Assembly (NCBI GenBank): GCA_016929595.1 | Contig: JAFGIN010000130.1 | Location: forward strand, 1 to 54,006 | Source: Chitinispirillaceae bacterium | GTDB lineage: Bacteria; Fibrobacterota; Chitinivibrionia; Chitinivibrionales; Chitinispirillaceae | DNA: 54,006 nucleotides | Direction of reading: 5' to 3' | Shown: positions 8,866 through 17,068 of the stretch, piece by piece | How positions within the stretch are numbered: the stretch's first letter is position 1 | How the letters are laid out: the number at the start of each line of letters is the position of its first letter | Notes under the pieces: generated by a model | Told to the model about the DNA's origin: nothing | The model's database searches: none | The model's input: the letters and a program-made list of their open reading frames with translations, nothing else | Translations under genes and position numbers: made by a program

Positions 8866-9027
8866 CTAAATCGGACGATTCCATTACGCGATCTGCTTCG
8901 CATCTTTGGCATCTTGGGGCTTGCAGTTGCTCGGACATAACACCTTTTGAATATGCCCTTCGCAACTGCAAACCCAAGCTGCGCAAAGCTGCTGTGCATC
9001 TCATCGTCAAGAAATCGTCCGAATTAG
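8866..9027. repeat. 162-bp MITE-like imperfect palindrome
   Basis: The ends form 17-bp terminal inverted repeats: 8866-8882 reads ctaaatcggacgattcc and the reverse complement of 9011-9027 matches it at 15 of 17 positions. The symmetry continues inward. The region containing gcatctttggcatcttgggg and ttgcagttgc on the left is mirrored on the right by gcaactgcaaacccaagctgcgcaaagc. The loop is about 30 bases. No coding capacity is seen. The structure is that of a miniature inverted-repeat element or a large structured intergenic repeat. It lies between the ZIP gene and the CPFCGQ gene. Confidence 0.7.
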
Positions 9028-9057
9028 ATATTAATAAACATCTATTTATACTTTCTT

Positions 9058-9789
9058 TCAGGCTGATTTTGATAAAACAATAAATACCGCAAGCGCAACA
9101 CCACCCAGAAATGCAAGCATTGAATGCTTCTTTTGTTCCCCGATCGCTTCGGGCAGAAGGTGTGAAGCTGAAACGTAAATAAGTACACCCGCCATAAATC
9201 CCAGTATCAAACCCATCTTACTTGCCGATAGTTTTTCTATCAATGGGTAAGCAACGAAAGCTCCAAGCGGCGTGGTCAGGGAAGCAACAAGGAGTGCGTA
9301 AAACACAGCTGTTCTTTTTTTCAATCCAGAGTCCATAAAAAACAGATACGTAATCACTCCTTCAGCAAATTCATGCACAACCAGCCCTGTTGCTGAAAGA
9401 AAACCAGTCATAATACTCATCTTAAATGTTACAGCATAGATAATTCCATCTACAAAGGAATGTATTCCTATTCCTTCGGCTGCTACAATACCAAAAGCAA
9501 GATCTTTCTTACCAGTGTGATAACGGATGAATCTGTTAGAAAACAGCATAAAGAGAAATCCGCCTACGGCCATGAACCCTGCATAGGAATTTTTTGTTAA
9601 TGCCTGAGGCAACGCAAGCATAAGCGGGGTTGAAATCAATACGCCAGCGGCAAAACACATAAAATAGATCTTGGCTTTCTGCGCCCATTCACGATACCTG
9701 ACTATTGCCAGAATGCCTGCAGTATTTACCAGAACCGACAATATGGCAAATACTGCGACCCATAGAAACGTATGAGGATTAGTATGCAT
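9058..9789 (-). CDS. ZIP-family divalent metal transporter
   Basis: A multi-spanning inner-membrane protein of about 243 residues with seven to eight hydrophobic helices. The two ZIP signature helices that build the metal path are present: EGIGIHSFVDGI in the fourth and GLVVHEFAEGVI in the fifth. The variable loop between helices 3 and 4 (RFIRYHTGKKD) is short and has a single His. It likely imports zinc, iron or manganese. ATG at 9789 is favoured over a GTG three codons upstream because AAGGTGGAAGTG precedes it. No metalloregulator gene or operator is obvious next to it. About 110 bases separate it from the SLAC1-like gene upstream on the same strand. Confidence 0.88.
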   Translation of the reverse strand: MHTNPHTFLWVAVFAILSVLVNTAGILAIVRYREWAQKAKIYFMCFAAGVLISTPLMLALPQALTKNSYAGFMAVGGFLFMLFSNRFIRYHTGKKDLAFGIVAAEGIGIHSFVDGIIYAVTFKMSIMTGFLSATGLVVHEFAEGVITYLFFMDSGLKKRTAVFYALLVASLTTPLGAFVAYPLIEKLSASKMGLILGFMAGVLIYVSASHLLPEAIGEQKKHSMLAFLGGVALAVFIVLSKSA

Positions 9790-9914
9790 CACTTCCACCT
9801 TTTACGATAACACCTTTTAATACTGCGACTTTCCACAAACAAACAACAATTGATCCAATTTAAGAAACATGAAATACATTACACTCTTTTTAAATCGAAT
9901 TTTCTCCGTCCATC

Positions 9915-10895
9915 TCAGCTTTCCTCGACACAGATTTTTTTACGTACAATATTCACAATTGTAATAATGGAAAGCAGAACAACCGCTACTACAAGAAGCG
10001 ACAAATTGAAAAAAATCAAATTTCTATAAAAAACAGTGCCCGCAAAATGATACATTTGAATGGATGCCAATGTGATAGCTGCAAGCGGAAAGGAATATGC
10101 CCACCATGACAAGAAGAACTGAATCTTTAGAAAAATGTTTGCCCGATACAAAACAAGCATGAACGAAAAAAGAGAAGTGTAAAACAATATTCTTCCAAAA
10201 GGATCAAGGTGTCCAGTCAACTTCGACCAGGCAATAAACGCGATGGCCGGTGGTGCAAAAAGAATAAACAGCGTTGGAAGAAGTTTCTGAACGATAGGTT
10301 CGTGAAAAACCATTCGATAAAAAACGATAATAAACAACGCCAGCCAGAAAACCAAACCTATAGAAAAGAAAAACCAGGACAATTCGACAAAACCATGAGA
10401 CACACCTGCTATGGGAACAATAACAAAACCCACAATCGGTATAAACCACCCGGGGGTAAGATGCTCTATCTTGAAGTGCGTATGATTTATCCACGTTGAC
10501 ATGATAGCGAGAGATGCAACAAACTGAAGCAGTGTTCCCACAATCCAGAAATACTTCGAAACCAACATATTTCTCGAAAGAAAAACGACACTCAACACCA
10601 GCAGGATTTTTGCAACAAGAGGAAAAAAGTTTATTTTAACCGGGCTCTTTATTTCGTCAAGAACATCATCAAAAAACCAAATAGTCTTTGCAAGATAACA
10701 CAAGCTAACGACACCGAAAATCCCCAAAGTAATTATCAGTAATGATGTACTTCCAATAGAAGATTTCAAAAAAAGTTCTTCTGTTTTTTGTACTGCAAGT
10801 GTGAAACCCGCAAATCCAAGCGCAATAGCAAAAAACGTTATCGGGAAATTCTTTAACCTATTGTGTGTCTTACTCACAGAAAGCGTGTTATTCAT
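9915..10895 (-). CDS. SLAC1/TehA-family anion channel or transporter
   Basis: A ten-helix membrane protein of about 326 residues matching the tellurite-resistance/C4-dicarboxylate (TDT) family, which includes TehA and plant SLAC1. Recognition rests on the repeated helical-hairpin layout, the NFPITFFAIALGFAG opening and the conserved FLSWWAYSFPLAAITLAS segment late in the protein. Family members pass small anions such as chloride, nitrate, sulfite or malate. ATG at 10895 lies inside the end of the GroES-like gene in an ATGAATAA arrangement (8-base overlap), so it is probably translated by coupling. A longer frame start exists but would run through the upstream gene. It is last in an operon headed by a MarR regulator. 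Confidence 0.82.
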   Translation of the reverse strand: MNNTLSVSKTHNRLKNFPITFFAIALGFAGFTLAVQKTEELFLKSSIGSTSLLIITLGIFGVVSLCYLAKTIWFFDDVLDEIKSPVKINFFPLVAKILLVLSVVFLSRNMLVSKYFWIVGTLLQFVASLAIMSTWINHTHFKIEHLTPGWFIPIVGFVIVPIAGVSHGFVELSWFFFSIGLVFWLALFIIVFYRMVFHEPIVQKLLPTLFILFAPPAIAFIAWSKLTGHLDPFGRILFYTSLFSFMLVLYRANIFLKIQFFLSWWAYSFPLAAITLASIQMYHFAGTVFYRNLIFFNLSLLVVAVVLLSIITIVNIVRKKICVEES

Positions 10896-11088
10896 CCATG
10901 CTCTCCCTTGTATATTTTCGGTCTCCAACCAATACCTGATCGGTTGCATCAGCAGCAAATGACACAACGATACCTACACTTGGTTTCTCCTTTGCAGAAC
11001 CGGGAATAACCAGCCTACCGGCAGCTCTTTCCTCAGCCGCCGCAGGCTCAATCAACACATGCCCCTGAAGTGGTTGAATTTCTTTCAT
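10888..11088 (-). CDS. Short GroES-like (co-chaperonin 10) protein
   Basis: The 66 residues resemble the first two thirds of GroES: IQPLQGHVLIEPAAAEE matches the opening strand, GRLVIPGSAKEKPSVGIVV covers the mobile loop and its following strand, and VLVGD is the usual turn. The family normally continues about 30 more residues with a second strand pair. Here the frame ends right after VGDRKYTRESMDE. No GroEL gene is next to it. The start has a strong AAGGAGG seven bases upstream, and the end overlaps the SLAC1-like start by eight bases, so it is expressed and conserved in position rather than obviously dead. It could be an adapted mini-GroES domain or a truncated paralogue. Confidence 0.65.
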   Translation of the reverse strand: MKEIQPLQGHVLIEPAAAEERAAGRLVIPGSAKEKPSVGIVVSFAADATDQVLVGDRKYTRESMDE

Positions 11089-11104
11089 ACAGGTCCTCCT
11101 TGTT

Positions 11105-11197
11105 TTACGTTATCAGAGGTTCGTAGTTTAATACATATTCTTTCAAAAAAAGCAGTTCATCAGTCTGAATTTCTGGTATAAATTCTGTCTTGTTCAT
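11105..11197 (-). CDS. Predicted 30-residue peptide between marR and groES-like genes
   Basis: A short frame encoding MNKTEFIPEIQTDELLFLKE plus ten more residues, then TAA. Its ATG lies four bases after the MarR stop, with GAGGAA about nine bases upstream, and the next gene has its own strong ribosome site shortly after the peptide stop. The peptide is acidic and probably helical. Position and ribosome site argue for translation. Possible roles are a small structural protein, a leader peptide or a spacer. No homologue is recognised. Confidence 0.45.
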   Translation of the reverse strand: MNKTEFIPEIQTDELLFLKEYVLNYEPLIT

Positions 11198-11201
11198 ACT
11201 G

Positions 11202-11645
11202 CTATTCCTCATTAGGCTTTTGCTGAATAGAAAGAGACTTTCGAAGAATTCCAATGCCTTGTTTCACAATTTCAATATCCCCAGGCCCAATGGTACCAAG
11301 CAATCTCTTTTCACACTCAGTTTTTAGTTTTTCGATATCTCTTTTAATTCGTCCACCTTTTGTTGTCAGTGACACTTCAATTGCTCTTCTATCCTCAGGA
11401 TCTGGTTTTCTTTCAACGTAACCTTTTCGCAAAAGGCGTTCTACAATTCTGCTACATCGCGATGGCGATAGATTTAATTTATTCGCCAAATCATTACATG
11501 ACACCTTCTCCCCTGAATCCAATATATCAATAACGGCAAAATCTATCTGCGATATGTCTGCCTGTACCGACATGCCCTGTCGCTGAAGAAGACACTGCTG
11601 ACCAATATCAAGAATCGTATCGATTAATTCATTTTTGTTTTGCAC
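11202..11645 (-). CDS. MarR-family transcriptional regulator
   Basis: A 147-residue winged-helix repressor of the MarR/SlyA type. The DNA-binding part is clear: recognition helix in VSCNDLANKLNLSPSRCSRIVERLLRKGYVE (about 49-79) and wing with PDPEDRRAIEVSLTTKG. The flanking N- and C-terminal helices form the dimer interface. The start is GTG at 11645 with GGGGAGG just upstream. It heads an operon with a 30-residue peptide, a GroES-like protein and a SLAC1-like channel, so it probably controls that channel in response to a small ligand such as an anion or phenolic compound. A dyad at 11656-11680, directly upstream of its ribosome site, is a likely autoregulatory operator. Confidence 0.88.
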   Translation of the reverse strand: MQNKNELIDTILDIGQQCLLQRQGMSVQADISQIDFAVIDILDSGEKVSCNDLANKLNLSPSRCSRIVERLLRKGYVERKPDPEDRRAIEVSLTTKGGRIKRDIEKLKTECEKRLLGTIGPGDIEIVKQGIGILRKSLSIQQKPNEE

Positions 11646-11655
11646 GCTACCTCCC

Positions 11656-11680
11656 CTATTTATATGCTAATAGCAAATAG
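11656..11680 (-). promoter_or_regulatory. Candidate MarR operator
   Basis: A dyad lies just upstream of the MarR start: CTATTT (11656-11661), four bases, GCTA (11666-11669), one base, TAGC (11671-11674), AAATAG (11675-11680). Inner and outer arms are complementary, offset by a 4-base asymmetry. Size and place, 11-35 bases before the GTG, fit autoregulation by a MarR dimer. Binding is inferred only. Confidence 0.4.
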
Positions 11681-11844
11681 TGCTCACAGCAACAATATAC
11701 ATGTATTTGTTTGCCTGGTCAATAAAAAAAAGGGCGTTTTTTTAACATCAGGAGTCAGTGCCAAAATTTCTGAGTAAACAAAAAGTATACTCCAGGGAGT
11801 AATATAAAACTCATTGTAATCACCCGTCAATAAAATCCAAGGAA

Positions 11845-12063
11845 TTGGGTCTGTTCGATGACGGAGATGGTACTATTGAGCCTGTAGTTTTTGTCGCAGG
11901 AACCGCAAATTTCGGAAATGCTGAAACAAAAGAAGGGAAAATGTCTATTGAAGGGTCTGTGGATTTTTTCGTATCTTTGCTAAAGAATTCTGAACTGAAA
12001 CATCCTGATACTAATGATAATGCTGTACCAGCACCTGTGAAAAAAATAACATTTTTCAGTTAA
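11845..12063 (+). CDS. Doubtful 72-residue hypothetical protein or fragment
   Basis: A plus-strand frame beginning with TTG after AAGGAA, encoding an acidic stretch (LFDDGDGTIEPVVFVAGTAN) and then a mixed tail. There is no ATG between the preceding in-frame stop and this point, so it may be the end of a decayed gene rather than a complete one. No signal peptide, membrane segment or family resemblance is seen. It is flanked on both sides by non-coding DNA. I keep it at low confidence because the composition looks protein-like. Confidence 0.3.
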   Translation: MGLFDDGDGTIEPVVFVAGTANFGNAETKEGKMSIEGSVDFFVSLLKNSELKHPDTNDNAVPAPVKKITFFS

Positions 12064-12436
12064 ATATAACCGGGTGCACCTTTTCGGCCGCAAGTTGAAC
12101 CTGAATTTATAATGCAGTATAGTGGTGTAACTATATACGGGTATGTGAAGGAGTATTGATACGGACATTTGGCAAATGCTCAACGCCGGGGTGCCGGAAG
12201 TTCACCCCTTGCCATCAGTTCGATTGTTATGATGCGCCCGATTTGGATAAGAGAAATTTGATTTTCTGAAATAGCAGAAACTCTACATAAAACAGAATGG
12301 AAAAAAATCGCTAAAAAACCAATTGAAAATGCCACATAGACATTTCCACATAGACATTTCCTTTTTTCAAAACGTCCTGGATAAATTCATTATCTTAACG
12401 AGGTTATATCCCGGAGATGGAGATGAAGTCAAAACG
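12064..12436. other. Non-coding gap with a short tandem duplication
   Basis: No gene is supported. The only structure seen is a perfect two-copy 14-base tandem repeat at 12332-12359. The minus-strand beta-helix gene ends at the right edge. Confidence 0.55.
12332..12359. repeat. Two-copy 14-bp tandem repeat
   Basis: The unit ccacatagacattt occurs twice with no gap (12332-12345 and 12346-12359). A recent slippage duplication is the simplest explanation. Confidence 0.8.
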
Positions 12437-14956
12437 CTAAAAAACAAGCATGTTGATCCTGCGATTAGAAATCATTTCTTTTATTGTTTTTGGTGAATTC
12501 TGTCCCTTTTCTCTTATTATGTACAATCCCCCAGGAAACTGCTTCGCATACAGTTTCAATTTGTCATTTCTTGTCTGCAACTGAATGGTCTTTACCAGCC
12601 GTCCTCTGAGATCGTAAAGATGGAAGACTCTTTTTTTCTGTAATAATACGGTTTCTTTCTCTCCGGGATTATAAAAGTCAGCTTTAACCGCAAGCGCGGG
12701 AATTACTTTAACAGATAAAGACTCCCCCCAGATAGAAAATGTATCTGATGCCTGTGTAAATCGAGCTGCTACAGTGATAACATCAAAACTGTCTGCTGGT
12801 ACTTTTGTAAAAAAAATGCGGGTATCGAGCTTTCCAGCTCCCTCAGGAATCCCCCCGGGTATTCTGCATACTTCATTTTCAGCAGAATTAAGTGTATTGC
12901 CAGATTGAAGTCGAACGGCAACAGTGTCAATCCTTGTAGAGAGTATCTGGTTTCCTGAGATTGTACGAGGAACAAGCCTGAGAATATATGGCTGTCCGAC
13001 TGTTACCACTATAACTGTATCGGTAAGTTCAGAATTCAGTACCTGTACATCCATTGAATGATCAAATTTTTTATATGGTATAAAACAGATTGGAGAATAC
13101 ACCTCATTACCACTATTATCAGTGCCTTTAATAATCATCTCAAAAAAGCCATACCTATCCTTACTTGACAGCGCAGGGATAGTAAATGATTGATAGTAAT
13201 CAGCACCTGCAGGTATCGGTTTAAATGCAACCGGGATTCGGGTGATGCAATTTGGCGGAATAGGCGGGCTACCACTTCCGTATTCTCCAAGATAAGATAC
13301 TGTAGTGTTATCCCATCTGATCCATCGCAGAAAAGATATTGTAGGGTTTTTGAATGTAAATTCATTTTTAACGTTAATGACAAATCCAACTTCTGCATTG
13401 GTGGATGCCCTGTTAATGACTGGTTTTACAGGTTTGATTGTTACCTCTGAATGCGCTCTTCCAGCATAAGAGATTGCACCCAGATCTGCAGGAGTACCAT
13501 CGATGTCCAGATTGCCGACTAGAGGCCAGCCACGATCGAGAATGAAATTCTTAACAAGAGAATCATTCCAGTCAGGAACCAGGAAATTCTCATCTGATGG
13601 ATCTGTGGAAACAAACTTTGTCTCAAGCCAGCGTATTTCTGCTGACCAGGGAAATCCTCTGCTGTTTTTTGAACTGATGAGATTGCCTTCAACTATAACA
13701 TTTCGCGCCTGCATAATAATTGTTTCATTGGATAATTCAAGCAGTACATTAACAGTTGTTGACTCAACATTACCGATACTGTTCATGACCCGGGGCTTAT
13801 ATATATTGATTTCTTTATTGACATGCTGCTTTGCAACCGTGTCAAAAGTAGTCATATGATAGATAAATTGTTCTGCCGGACGTGATTGACATGAGTAAAC
13901 GCAATGGTGCATTCGGTTTGAGAGTCCGGAACTTATTTCCATAAAGTGCTCACCATAAATCGAATCATTCATAAGATACCGGTAAGGTGCAGCATAGATA
14001 TTGTTGAAAACCAGTGCTTGAACCGGAGGACGCCACCCCCCTGCAAAAATCAGATAATTGTGCCAGAATGTATTATTATAAATTGCTAACGGACTCAGCG
14101 GTGTATCGAAAAACCAGAACGCACCACCGGGTTGATTACTACCTTCTGCTGTAAGTTTTTTCACTTTCCTTGCAAATTCATCTGTAATATGATGATTTTC
14201 ATAGAAGAGATTATTTCTGACCACTGATCCCCGATCGTGTGTATCCTCGAACTTGACACCAAAGGAATTATCATGAATCCGGTTATACTCAATAAGATGG
14301 TTTCCGGTCTGGCCAAATCCTGAAAAGGGTACTATAATCTCTTCTTTATTATAAGAGGGCTCAAGTAATGCAAATATTCCACCGGGATTTTTATCTGTAA
14401 TGTGAAGACCGATATACGCATCCCGGATATCACAATTCCGGATATGTACATCACCGCTCATGCATACAGAAACAGCCACATTACCAGACTGCATGGGATA
14501 CACTTTTGCGTTTGCCAAGTAAACATCATCCGCACTGAACACCTCTGGAGCGGTTCCACTGATCATAATTCCGTCAATGACAACATCCCTAACTTTGTAC
14601 AAACGCAATGCACCATTTCTGATATAAGTAGTTGAGCACGCATTTTCGGCTTCTGAACGGTTTCTTGGACCGATATTCTGGTTGTCTTGAAATGAGATCC
14701 CCGGTTTATTCTGCAACAAAGGATTCTTAGAGCAGAGTACAATTCCACTTTTTGTGCTGTCCAGCGATACCTGCTCTTCATATATGCCATTATCAAGGAT
14801 GATTATCGAATCGCCGTTTCCCGCATTTTTTACGGCTATACTAATCGTGTTGTACATCCCATCCCCACCGGATTTTGAAACGGTTAAAACTCTGGGATGA
14901 ACTGGCAGAGCGAGAGTTAAAATGATTATACATAATGTGGGTTTTTTAACGAACAC
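12437..14956 (-). CDS. Secreted right-handed beta-helix protein with C-terminal sorting-like tail
   Basis: An exported protein of 839 residues. Residues 1-22 are a signal peptide ending near VHPR. Residues 25-450 show the parallel beta-helix pattern of polysaccharide lyases and glycosidases: short repeated strands such as DVVIDGIMISGT, VHIRNCDIRDAYIGLHI, NHLIEYNRIHDNSFGVKF and SVVRNNLFYENHH. Residues 500-760 look like immunoglobulin-like beta domains. The end, HLYDLRGRLVKTIQL followed by FPGGLYIIRE, matches the terminal domains that direct secretion or surface anchoring in Fibrobacterota and Bacteroidota. It probably binds or cuts a carbohydrate outside the cell, but no catalytic residues can be assigned. 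GTG start at 14956 with AGGAG eight bases upstream. Divergent from the gene at 15201. Confidence 0.75.
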   Translation of the reverse strand: MFVKKPTLCIIILTLALPVHPRVLTVSKSGGDGMYNTISIAVKNAGNGDSIIILDNGIYEEQVSLDSTKSGIVLCSKNPLLQNKPGISFQDNQNIGPRNRSEAENACSTTYIRNGALRLYKVRDVVIDGIMISGTAPEVFSADDVYLANAKVYPMQSGNVAVSVCMSGDVHIRNCDIRDAYIGLHITDKNPGGIFALLEPSYNKEEIIVPFSGFGQTGNHLIEYNRIHDNSFGVKFEDTHDRGSVVRNNLFYENHHITDEFARKVKKLTAEGSNQPGGAFWFFDTPLSPLAIYNNTFWHNYLIFAGGWRPPVQALVFNNIYAAPYRYLMNDSIYGEHFMEISSGLSNRMHHCVYSCQSRPAEQFIYHMTTFDTVAKQHVNKEINIYKPRVMNSIGNVESTTVNVLLELSNETIIMQARNVIVEGNLISSKNSRGFPWSAEIRWLETKFVSTDPSDENFLVPDWNDSLVKNFILDRGWPLVGNLDIDGTPADLGAISYAGRAHSEVTIKPVKPVINRASTNAEVGFVINVKNEFTFKNPTISFLRWIRWDNTTVSYLGEYGSGSPPIPPNCITRIPVAFKPIPAGADYYQSFTIPALSSKDRYGFFEMIIKGTDNSGNEVYSPICFIPYKKFDHSMDVQVLNSELTDTVIVVTVGQPYILRLVPRTISGNQILSTRIDTVAVRLQSGNTLNSAENEVCRIPGGIPEGAGKLDTRIFFTKVPADSFDVITVAARFTQASDTFSIWGESLSVKVIPALAVKADFYNPGEKETVLLQKKRVFHLYDLRGRLVKTIQLQTRNDKLKLYAKQFPGGLYIIREKGQNSPKTIKEMISNRRINMLVF

Positions 14957-15200
14957 AGAACCTGCTCCTGTTAAATTAAAGCAAAGTATTATCGGTGCGA
15001 ACTATTATATCGGCAATTAAATATAACTTACATTAAACTCATTGTATCAATTGTTGAAGTACAAGCTATTGAATATGATCACTTACCATTGTCTTGTGGT
15101 CAAAAACACTTGTTAAATATAGCCAGGTTTGCATTAACCATTGCACGACCACTACCACTTAGATATATTTCTCATTTCTTCCAGAAAAGATGTACCGCTA

Positions 15201-15935
15201 ATGCAAAAAAAAGCCACACTTTGTTTGTTTCTCGTTTTAAATATAGCCACTGCATCATGTATTCAAAAACTGAAATTCGATTTAGCGATTGAACCTCTGT
15301 TTCCTGGTACTCAGAAGATCTATGATGCAAAAACATTTGGAAATAGTAATGAAAGCTCAAAGGACCATCTCGATACCTTAGTATCTATCAAAGATTATGT
15401 AAAATGGATGCCGGGCTATTCTATAAGATGCAATTTTGGAAAAGTAACCAGGTTGAATCTGGGCCTTCGACTTCAATATAAACATTTTTTTAACCGTTAT
15501 TATCAGGACGAATTTGATGAGGCAGAGCATGAGATGTATTCGGTAGATATTGGCCTGCACCTGTTTCTTTTCCAGGGTGGTATTTATTCGTCTTTTACAA
15601 TAAGTACGTCATTTACCATTGAACCGGAAATATCTTTTCTTCTCGTTCGAAGTCAACACGTATATTACCTTTCTTCATTATACTTTCCATACTACACTCA
15701 TACTCCCGGGATTTCTACAAATATTAAACTGACCTGCATTAAACCTGAAAAGATAGATTTTGGTTCACGATTTACGTTTAAATCCTATGGAGAAATCATC
15801 GACTGTTCAATTGCGCCTTTTATTGAACTTTCCATTATAAAAAATTTTAAATGTCTGGCAGTCCTTGAATATTCCATTCTAACGGGTGCGATAAATCCCT
15901 CGCTTGGTTTAACTATTGCATTCTTCGGAAGATAA
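15201..15935 (+). CDS. Probable outer-membrane beta-barrel protein, unknown function
   Basis: A 244-residue protein that begins with MQKKATLCLFLVLNIATAS, a good signal peptide. I choose ATG 15201 over in-frame upstream codons because of this. The mature part is rich in aromatic residues and alternating hydrophobic/polar strands (YSIRCNFGKVTRLNLGLRLQ, IDFGSRFTFKSYGEIIDCS) and ends in a strand closing with aromatic residues (LGLTIAFFGR). This is typical of small outer-membrane barrels. No named family is recognised. Its last 27 bases overlap, tail to tail, the end of the minus-strand DUF3592-like gene. Confidence 0.6.
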   Translation: MQKKATLCLFLVLNIATASCIQKLKFDLAIEPLFPGTQKIYDAKTFGNSNESSKDHLDTLVSIKDYVKWMPGYSIRCNFGKVTRLNLGLRLQYKHFFNRYYQDEFDEAEHEMYSVDIGLHLFLFQGGIYSSFTISTSFTIEPEISFLLVRSQHVYYLSSLYFPYYTHTPGISTNIKLTCIKPEKIDFGSRFTFKSYGEIIDCSIAPFIELSIIKNFKCLAVLEYSILTGAINPSLGLTIAFFGR

Positions 15936-16286
15936 GGCTGGCTTTACTTTTTCATAACAGATACGGATCTGGTTTTCGAGATAATTCCAATTTGCAAGCG
16001 ACTCAGAAATATTATATGTAGAACTTGTAGTATAATTAATGTCATTTACCGTGTATGCAACGACTTTATAAACCGTTGTACCAAGGTGATCAGTGTGCTG
16101 TGGTGATTCAGATCTCCTAAGCGGTGTGTCTTTATATTCCTGTACAATGCCATTAACTACTGCAGAATCATTAAGAAATTTTATATTTTTTACAATTATT
16201 ATTCCGATTGGAATACCAAAGCCTGTTGCGATAAGTCCTAAAACGATAAGAAGAAAAATCAGGGTTTGTTTGTCGTATTCGGTCAT
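15909..16286 (-). CDS. DUF3592-like single-span membrane protein
   Basis: A 125-residue protein with one long N-terminal membrane helix (LIFLLIVLGLIATGFGIPIGIIIV). A beta domain follows, of the type seen in DUF3592 proteins: VVNGIVQEYKDTP, then VYKVVAYTVNDINYTTSSTY. It starts one base after the stop of the YwqK-like gene and so closes the vgrG-linked gene string. It may be a membrane-located partner or immunity factor for the 718-residue protein two genes upstream, which is inference from order only. Its 3' end overlaps the opposing gene at 15201-15935 by 27 bases. Confidence 0.6.
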   Translation of the reverse strand: MTEYDKQTLIFLLIVLGLIATGFGIPIGIIIVKNIKFLNDSAVVNGIVQEYKDTPLRRSESPQHTDHLGTTVYKVVAYTVNDINYTTSSTYNISESLANWNYLENQIRICYEKVKPALSSEECNS

Positions 16287-17063
16287 TTAATTATCCTTTT
16301 TAAAATCCTCAACTCCGGTTTCAGTCCCATTTTTATAAATGTACTTTTTGCATCCAATACCTGACACACACTTAACATATGATCCATTGCCATCTTTAAT
16401 CTCCCCTGCAATTTTTCCATCAGAATAATAATATTTTCCATTTTTAATTCGTTTACCATCATCCTCATACGTCTGTTCATACTCTAATAAAAAATTCTCG
16501 TAAAACGATTTGGAAATAACTCGTTTACCATGGATATACGTTGTCTCCCAACTAATTTTCCCATTTTCAAAATACTCCCCTGTTATCCCATGGAATTCAC
16601 CTGTTGAATCTATTTCCTGAACTTTTCTTAATTGCCCATTTGAATACCAATACCTTTGAGTACCACAATATTGCCCAAAAGCATACGGTTCTTCACTAAT
16701 CAATGATCCATTCGAATCATATACTCTTGCAACGCCATGTATTTTACAATCCAAATAAGGCATCAGACTTCTTATGGACCCGTTTGGATAGAATACTTTC
16801 GATGTATCAGTATAGCAACCATTATTGTAAAAAGCAATGCTTTTAACCGAACCATTTTCAAACCATATTTGATTTAAACCATGCTTTTTTCCGTTATGGA
16901 AATGGCGGATGGCCTTAATTTTCCCGTGTGCATACATCGTAGTACAAACTACAGATGTATCATTCTGCGCGAAAATTGTATCACAATGCTTATTCTTTTC
17001 AGACTGAATCACTGAACATATCAGGAAAAAAATTGAGAGATATCCTGCTTTTATAGCTTTCAT
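16287..17063 (-). CDS. YwqK/MORN-like repeat protein, possible immunity protein
   Basis: After a signal-peptide-like start (residues 1-21) the 258-residue chain is made of repeats of about 20-24 residues carrying the pattern YxNGxxxxxxxYxxGxxxG, for example WFENGSVKSIAFYNNG, FYPNGSIRSLMPYLDCKIHG, WYSNGQLRK and YFENGKISWETTYIHG. This is the MORN-variant repeat of proteins annotated as YwqK-family antitoxins, often found beside polymorphic toxins. It starts only five bases after the 718-residue gene and directly abuts the DUF3592-like gene. A role as periplasmic immunity or anti-toxin partner to the 718-residue protein is an inference from this context. Confidence 0.65.
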   Translation of the reverse strand: MKAIKAGYLSIFFLICSVIQSEKNKHCDTIFAQNDTSVVCTTMYAHGKIKAIRHFHNGKKHGLNQIWFENGSVKSIAFYNNGCYTDTSKVFYPNGSIRSLMPYLDCKIHGVARVYDSNGSLISEEPYAFGQYCGTQRYWYSNGQLRKVQEIDSTGEFHGITGEYFENGKISWETTYIHGKRVISKSFYENFLLEYEQTYEDDGKRIKNGKYYYSDGKIAGEIKDGNGSYVKCVSGIGCKKYIYKNGTETGVEDFKKDN

Positions 17064-17068
17064 AAATA

